A DNA stretch of 64,000 nt. Source: Stratiolaelaps scimitus. Lineage: Eukaryota; Arthropoda; Arachnida; Mesostigmata; Laelapidae. The stretch lies in assembly GCA_019614645.1 (NCBI GenBank), contig JABWDB010000001.1, positions 16,223,501 through 16,287,500 of the forward strand. The letters are read 5' to 3'. A program made the position numbers and the translations under genes. The stretch's first letter is position 1. Every line of letters begins with the position of its first letter. This document shows positions 60,620 to 64,000 of this stretch, in pieces. The notes beneath the pieces were generated by a model. The model had not been told where the DNA came from. It worked only from the letters and a program-made list of their open reading frames with translations, and made no database searches.

Positions 60620-63144
60620 CGCTTAACTATCTACTACCATTCATGAAAGAGGCACACCATTTTGTTAGTTACATTGAAACATTGATAATAATGCCATACC
60701 ATTGAAACATTGGTAATACATTGAAACATACATTTTTTACGTTGCAGCTCTACTCCCATAATCGTTTTGGCACTAGCTATGTATTCTATCTTCCATCTTC
60801 CACGATAAATTTGTGTGTACATATACATATCATATCACAGTATCGGCTATGCGTATTGGCGGTGTTTCAATCCTGTCCCTATCAAGGGATCGATTACATT
60901 ACGGATCTCACTCGAGGTATAATTTTAACTTATCATAGTTGTCTACCCAGAATTTTCACATTATTAAGGTGCTGCATATGTATGCTCTTTTTTTCACCCA
61001 GTTGTCAGGTCGCCTGTACGTTCTGCGTGGACATGTCATGAAAAACGAGCCCTCGCTTAGTTAACTGATCTATCCTTTTGAATCAATGGAGTACTGAACC
61101 ACCGAAACGGACTCTCCAGCCACATCAAATCCCTTTCACCTATGAATCACATGTGACTCGAAACACCAACGTGGACTCGTGAAATATACGATGCTAAAGT
61201 GAACTGGAGTATTTCGATGTGTATTTTACTTCCTAATTGATTAACCTGATTGTTTGTTATTTTTTTTTAATTAATTTCGGCTACTTTGAGCTATACAAGA
61301 GTCGTATCCGTTAACGAACCCATTGAAAATGATTGAATTGCCTCGGTACCCGCAACCCCCACTATTAAAAATTATTATAATTACTACTCATCTTCGGCAA
61401 CGCGAGGTACAGAATTCACGCCAAACGAATTAGTTGTAAGCGACTACGTCCCCTCTGGCCCAACTCCGCTCTAGTGTTTCGGAATCTTAATCTATAATAA
61501 TTTCTATACAAATAAAGTATGGGTTACCATAGGGCCAAAGCTGTTCACGGTGCAGCAGGCCGCACGCCACTTATATAATTTCTTGCACACTTATTCATGC
61601 CGAATGTCAACTTAAGCCTTACCGTCGGGAACGAGCATATGATTGACCTGTATTTATTGGCCGGCGCAATTTTCAATGCGCGTACACTTCCTTGTTGCCT
61701 ATACTACAGTTGTCTCCCACTGTATGTGTGGGTCACGTGCTCTTTAGAAAGAAATTTTCGCCATCTCTTCGATTCAGTGCTGCCGGACGGAAAAACAACG
61801 AGCGCCTTTATTTTTCTTGAGAAGAAAATTGATCACGAGTTGTGACCGAGATATATCAAGAGAAATCTACCCTTGGACTATAATATTTCGCCTGATCGGA
61901 AAACGTTCAATAGCCACAACGTTCAATTCGTCTCTTGAGCGGCTGACTGCGCGGAAATCGCACAACCAGTTGTGAAAATGTGCCTTTCATCACGTCACAG
62001 CTACCCTCTATCGGTTCGTGTGTGTTACGGCTCGAAGTGTTGTGCAGATACTAAGCGGCGCATTGTCATCGTATTGTCAAACAATAACAATCGCCGTGTC
62101 CGAGCTTTATCTGGTGACAGGCCCTATCTGATCGATCAGGCAACAAAATACGCTAAATGAAAACAGATATCACTGGATAGAATGTCAAATTGTTTGTGCT
62201 TCTGTGAAAAACCACATACACATCAAGACGGGGGCGTACACCTCTTTCGAACACAAGCCATTTACGAACGTGAGGGCAGAAATCACGGATCGATTTGTTT
62301 CTTGTGTATGCTGATGTGATGTAATAACAGCGACACATAATAGCCGTAGAGGACGTTATGAATTTTGCAGAGAACTCGTTGCGTCCTGGAAAAAATGAAT
62401 AAATAATAAACAAAAATGTAATGGATGTATTGAACAGGTATGATGGAAATAAATAAATAAATAAATAAATAAATAAAAAAATAAATAAATAAATAAAAAA
62501 ATAAATAAATATTATTATTATTAATATATATATATATTATTTGCCAGTCGCTCTAATCGTCGCAACGCCATGTTTTCAACACTTTTAGTTTTCTCAGAGT
62601 CAAGCAAAGACATTCTAGCCAGCTGCTTGCCCTCAACATGGATTTCCCTCCCTCGAATACTTTAGTCGGCCAGAGAGTGAAGTGAAAATATTCATAAAGC
62701 GTATTATATATAGCGTAGGTTGCGAAATCTGTACCTACTCGTGCATATGTACAAACAGTTATGTTCTGATGTTCGAAATACTTAGGACATTCTTTTATCA
62801 TTATTTAATTACGAGAACTTACGCATTACTGTAATCGGAGTTCTGTCAATAAAACCATTATTTGTATATATATATATATATATATAGTGTCAAATTTCTG
62901 GACTGCATGAAATAGAGCTTGACCTATTAAGAGTACATGTGGAAGTAGTTCTTGAATAGCAGACATCAAATAATTTTTATTAAAACTTTGGATAAGCACA
63001 TAAAATAGCAGTCATCAAGGACTAAATCTTGTTTAGCTAGTTTTCAATATGTACACTCCCAAGTGGACGACCCCGCCCCACGCGATGTCTCGTTGATCGC
63101 CGATTTGACTTATGGTTTACGCTTTGCGGTTTAACTGAACACAC

Positions 63145-63185
<41 letters not shown>

Positions 63186-63719
63186 TACCACAATCATACG
63201 GTTCTAAATGTGTCTGTTTGGGCGGTTTTCGGGCTCTGCAGGCAGCGTTCAAGGAGGCGGGGAGTGTGTGGGGAACGGCACACGCGCAAGGGCGACTGGT
63301 TGCAAACAGCCACCGAAACGGTATCTACCTGTTGCCCAACGCCTCTGTGTTAAAGAAAGTGTCGTGTGTAAATCTGTAATCTATGCTCGCCACTTCTGCC
63401 AAGCAGCCCTTGTCAGCTGGAAGACGTTGTTTCGATCGGATTCAGAAGTTGACACAGTTGAGGCGGAGCTGAACTTAGTGGTGACGCGATATTCGACGAG
63501 GCGCTAGGAGGACGAAATATGTATTAGTTCAACCCTCTGTGTATTCAAACGACAAGATTGTCTTATACGTGTACTCGAGTAGTATTTATATCGTCTGGGT
63601 GATAAGCGTCACGAATTTAGTGAGCATCTACTGGCGACTTAACGTTGCTATGGTCTGGTGAAGTAAAACGAGCCTTCCCGAGGCTTAGTAGTCTACCTTT
63701 AAGTGCCTTTAAGTGCGAT
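60620..63719. other. AT-rich non-coding stretch
   Basis: Three copies of cattgaaacat occur at 60671-60731. An (AAAT)n tract at 62447-62510 has an exact 20-base higher-order unit and is followed by (ATT)n. (TA)n tracts lie at 62865-62886 and 63149-63180. The last 500 bases are probably upstream or 5' untranslated sequence of the gene at the right edge. No other gene is supported. Confidence 0.4.
62447..62537. repeat. AAAT microsatellite with ATT and TA extensions
   Basis: From 62461 the exact 20-mer ataaataaataaataaaaaa occurs twice in tandem, followed by half a third copy. ATT and TA runs follow directly. Confidence 0.85.
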
Positions 63720-64000
63720 ATGAAAGGACACTTATGGACATTGGCGATTGTAGTCTTGACAACACTGCTTAACTCATACAACGGCATGTACAGTCATTCT
63801 AAGGTAAGTGGTACTTTTCTCGAGTCAAATATCATGAATTTCATATTGCGTTTTAATATGTATTTTACAATGTTTAGGTGACGAAGTTAGGGGTCAGGGT
63901 GTCATGAAAAGAGCATCAGCGAGTATCATCCATTTGAAACTTCAATTCTCCATCGATGCCGCATCTCTGTCGATCTGCGTGGCTGTCACTTTGACGCAGT
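63720..64000 (+). CDS. Start of a secreted protein gene, cut by window end
   Basis: The exon 63720-63803 encodes 28 residues, MKGHLWTLAIVVLTTLLNSY onward, a good signal peptide: one basic residue then a hydrophobic core. It ends in phase 0 at a consensus donor (AAG then gtaagt). The next acceptor may be at 63890, after which the frame stays open to the window end (GSGCHEKSISEYHPFETSIL and beyond, with further cysteines). An alternative acceptor at 63876 would reach a stop after nine codons. The intron would be 73-87 bases, short but possible. The family cannot be told from this fragment. Confidence 0.42.

Overview
The window looks like nuclear DNA of an animal, most likely an arthropod. The evidence is a seven-exon phospholipid scramblase gene with short GT-AG introns, a non-LTR retrotransposon whose first ORF has the zinc knuckles usual in arthropod LINEs, tRNA-derived SINE copies, and many (TA)n, (GA)n, (GT)n and trinucleotide microsatellites. 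A chelicerate such as a mite or tick is a guess from general impression only. No bacterial, viral, CRISPR or rRNA features were seen.

Layout. Positions 1-11.5 kb hold no gene I can defend; GC-rich low-complexity islands (0.7-3.2, 5.0-5.5 and 7.3-9.6 kb) alternate with AT-rich DNA. At about 11.57-16.06 kb lies an apparently intact, very GC-rich, two-ORF LINE. ORF1 is gag-like with three zinc knuckles. ORF2 has an N-terminal C2H2 finger, a reverse transcriptase with YMDD, and a C-terminal restriction-like endonuclease. The two ORFs overlap by four bases (ATGA). From 16 to 31 kb there is AT-rich non-coding DNA with more GC-rich islands and one SINE (28.5 kb). At 31.04-31.29 kb there is a possible orphan exon. 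At 32.16-34.93 kb is the scramblase gene, which I assembled exon by exon; its fourth intron holds a truncated SINE flanked by a 12-bp target-site duplication.

From 35 to 50 kb there are repeats, including two SINE copies in opposite orientation at 40.75-41.11 kb, and GC-rich islands but no convincing gene. At 50.30-51.45 kb on the minus strand there is a single-exon gene for an unrecognised 382-residue protein with four membrane segments and a long proline-rich tail. A 26-bp minisatellite lies at 53.51-53.68 kb, and GC-rich islands follow at 54.9-56 and 57.9-59.2 kb. At 60.2-60.6 kb on the minus strand is a decayed 3' fragment of a LINE related to the intact one. At the right edge (63.72-64.0 kb) there is what looks like the first exon of a secreted protein, cut by the window end.

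The host genes do not form a unit and nothing suggests a shared pathway. The most unusual object is the LINE: it pairs a zinc-knuckle ORF1 of the R1/Jockey/I style with an ORF2 of the R2 endonuclease type. The related remnant about 45 kb away suggests that this lineage has been in the genome for a long time.
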